Source of the DNA: Phycisphaerae bacterium
GTDB lineage: Bacteria > Planctomycetota > Phycisphaerae > WQYP01
Reading direction: 5' to 3'
NCBI GenBank assembly: GCA_013044065.1
Contig: JABEVA010000085.1
Coordinates: 1 to 15,736, forward strand
Length of the DNA: 15,736 nt
Shown here: piece after piece, positions 14,782 to 15,736 of the stretch
Numbering within the stretch: position 1 is the first letter of the stretch
Layout: each line of letters starts with the position of its first letter
Translations under genes and position numbers: made by a program
The notes under the pieces: model-generated
What the model was told of the DNA's origin: nothing
Databases searched by the model: none
The model's input: only the letters and a program-made list of their open reading frames with translations

Positions 14782-15531
14782 ACTACCGCTGGAGTTCCAG
14801 GCTCGCCCCTAGATTACCTCGCCTGTAAGGCGCTGGTCCGGAAAGCCTTGCGCCGGCAGGGCGGACTTATTTTGCTGCAAGCTCTGGGTGGAGTAATTGG
14901 TCTGGTGCTCACCCCAGTGTTGTTGGGGGTGCTGGCGTTGATCATGATGTTTTATCTTGTGTTCCTGGTGTTGCTGGCGGGAGATGTGGCCGCGGAACAC
15001 CTGGGCTTGGCGGCATTTCTTCTATTTGTGCTCATCTATTTCGGACTGGTTCTTTTGGCGTGGAGGCGGGAAAGGACCATCCGCGGTTATTACTATCAAA
15101 GCATCCAGAAACGGCCGCCGGATGGCTTTTGTCCACCAAGAACAGAGGCCCCCCCGTATTACATTCCGCTGGGCACAGACCTGATGCGCGACGAAGTGCC
15201 ACCGCATTGGCTAATCCGCTTGCCCAGTATCTGGGCCGGTCTGTTGGTGCGGGTATGGCTGCAATGGCAGGTGTACCAATATGTTAAAAGCGCCGATGCG
15301 GACACCGCGGCACAATTGCTGCTGGAATTGGCCCACGCTGGCGGGTCCGCGACTATGGAAAAACTGAGTACCGACCAATGGCCGCGCCCACGCTTGCACA
15401 TGGCGCTCTCCGTGCTCTTTATTCTCGATTTAGTCGCCGTCAATACCGCCTGGTCCAAGGTGTGGCTGCATGGGACAACATTAGATCAATTGGGACTGAC
15501 CAAGCTGGAAAATCCGGTGCGCGGGCCATAA
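14779..15531 (+). CDS. Unrecognised membrane protein
   Basis: This is a 250-residue protein I cannot assign to a family. The N-terminal part is charged (ALVRKALRRQ, 18-27) and is followed by a long hydrophobic hairpin, roughly 28-68 and 76-95, giving two or three membrane helices ending at WRRER (95-99), which should be cytoplasmic by the positive-inside rule. The second half is soluble in character: a Pro/Tyr-rich segment (PPDGFCPPRTEAPPYYIP, 113-130), a Trp-rich amphipathic stretch (146-166), and a helix pair ADADTAAQLLLELAHAGGSA (172-191) that could be a small helical or winged-helix-like fold. Another moderately hydrophobic helix is at about 208-222. The start at the ATG at 14779 has no ribosome site but sits at the right distance from TATACT for a leaderless message. 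It converges with the minus-strand gene to its right, with 25 bases between stops. Confidence 0.65.
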   Translation: MTTAGVPGSPLDYLACKALVRKALRRQGGLILLQALGGVIGLVLTPVLLGVLALIMMFYLVFLVLLAGDVAAEHLGLAAFLLFVLIYFGLVLLAWRRERTIRGYYYQSIQKRPPDGFCPPRTEAPPYYIPLGTDLMRDEVPPHWLIRLPSIWAGLLVRVWLQWQVYQYVKSADADTAAQLLLELAHAGGSATMEKLSTDQWPRPRLHMALSVLFILDLVAVNTAWSKVWLHGTTLDQLGLTKLENPVRGP

Positions 15532-15556
15532 TGGCCGGGCATGGTCAAGGCTCTTT

Positions 15557-15736
15557 TCAGTTCAGTCGCTTCTCTGCGGCAAAGCTGACTGCCTGCGGGC
15601 TGGTGGGTTTAGCCAACGCCTCAGAGGCAGCGCTGATCGATTGTTCAGCCGGCTTTTTCTGCGGTGGCAGTCCTTCTTGGAAGATTTTTTTTTTTAATGA
15701 TGCGGCCACCACCAGCCAGCCGAAAAGCACCAGATA
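15557..15736 (-). CDS. C-terminal end of an unrecognised membrane protein (partial)
   Basis: On the minus strand a frame enters from the right edge and reads 59 residues to a TGA (15557-15559): a hydrophobic segment YLVLFGWLVVAASL, then LKKKIFQEGLPPQKK and an Ala/Ser/Pro-rich tail ending EKRLN. The layout is that of a last transmembrane helix followed by a positively charged cytoplasmic tail. It has no start in the window, hence no assignable function. The Lys codons come from an unbroken run of eleven A on this strand (15685-15695). Residue composition is protein-like across the whole length and the alternative frames are less so. The stop is 25 bases from the converging upstream stop. Confidence 0.6.
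   Translation of the reverse strand, partial: YLVLFGWLVVAASLKKKIFQEGLPPQKKPAEQSISAASEALAKPTSPQAVSFAAEKRLN
15685..15695 (-). repeat. Eleven-base A/T homopolymer in the minus-strand gene
   Basis: T11 on the plus strand (A11 on the coding strand) encodes the end of Leu (TTA), Lys-Lys-Lys and the start of Ile, just after the last membrane helix. A tract of this length can give polymerase slippage or replication indels, which would change or remove the cytoplasmic tail. Confidence 0.9.

Noticed and set aside
14547..14828. Open frame of 93 codons in the gap before the membrane protein gene
   Set aside because: Composition is Pro/Arg-rich, it overlaps the next gene in another frame and has no ribosome site.
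15524..15536. GGCC-ATAAT-GGCC as a terminator between the converging genes
   Set aside because: The stem is only 4 base pairs, overlaps a stop codon and has no T-run on either strand nearby.
1..15736. tRNA, rRNA, CRISPR array, insertion sequence or phage genes
   Set aside because: No cloverleaf-like segment, regular direct repeats, transposase motifs or terminal inverted repeats were seen on reading through both strands.

Overview
The window is a dense, mostly plus-strand bacterial segment with moderately high GC, short gaps, and no RNA genes, insertion sequences or CRISPR arrays that I can see. The gene content points to the PVC superphylum, most likely a Planctomycetota (Phycisphaerae-like) or Lentisphaerota/Verrucomicrobiota-like lineage. 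The clues are several divergent uroporphyrinogen-decarboxylase-fold (URO-D) methyltransferase homologues in a row, a large secreted GH2 glycosidase, and a giant AsmA-like protein. This placement is inference from family content, not from a marker gene.

Region 1 (2-4903) starts with the C-terminal end of an amidohydrolase. Four different URO-D superfamily proteins follow on the same strand with gaps of 1, 9, 56 and 39 bases, which looks like one operon. The four belong to clearly different subfamilies. The central metal-site-like motif reads HTDG, HTDG, HLCG and HLDG in order, so only the third keeps the cysteine expected of zinc-dependent corrinoid:thiol/folate methyltransferases. No corrinoid-binding protein is in the window; if one exists it must lie elsewhere.

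Region 2 (4904-6442) has a 136-base gap with a possible -10 element, then thyA (thymidylate synthase) and folA (dihydrofolate reductase) 20 bases apart. This is the classic dTMP/tetrahydrofolate pair: ThyA oxidises methylene-THF to dihydrofolate and FolA reduces it again.

Region 3 (6451-14516) looks devoted to the cell envelope. It holds a secreted GH2 beta-glycosidase starting 8 bases after folA, a polytopic GT39/ArnT-like glycosyltransferase, and a 1265-residue AsmA-like protein built from about six repeats of roughly 120 residues. The last two genes share an identical 11-base leader (TTGGTGAAGTG) at the same distance from their ATG codons, which helps fix both starts.

Region 4 (14517-15736) has a 262-base gap with two small hairpins and a promoter-like element placed for a leaderless transcript. 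It is followed by an unrecognised membrane protein. The 3' end of a minus-strand gene converges on it from the right edge; its coding sequence contains an 11-base A tract.

The most interesting candidates are the four-member URO-D cluster with its changing metal-site motif, the repeat architecture of the AsmA-like protein, and homopolymer tracts inside two membrane-protein genes (10 C and 11 A).
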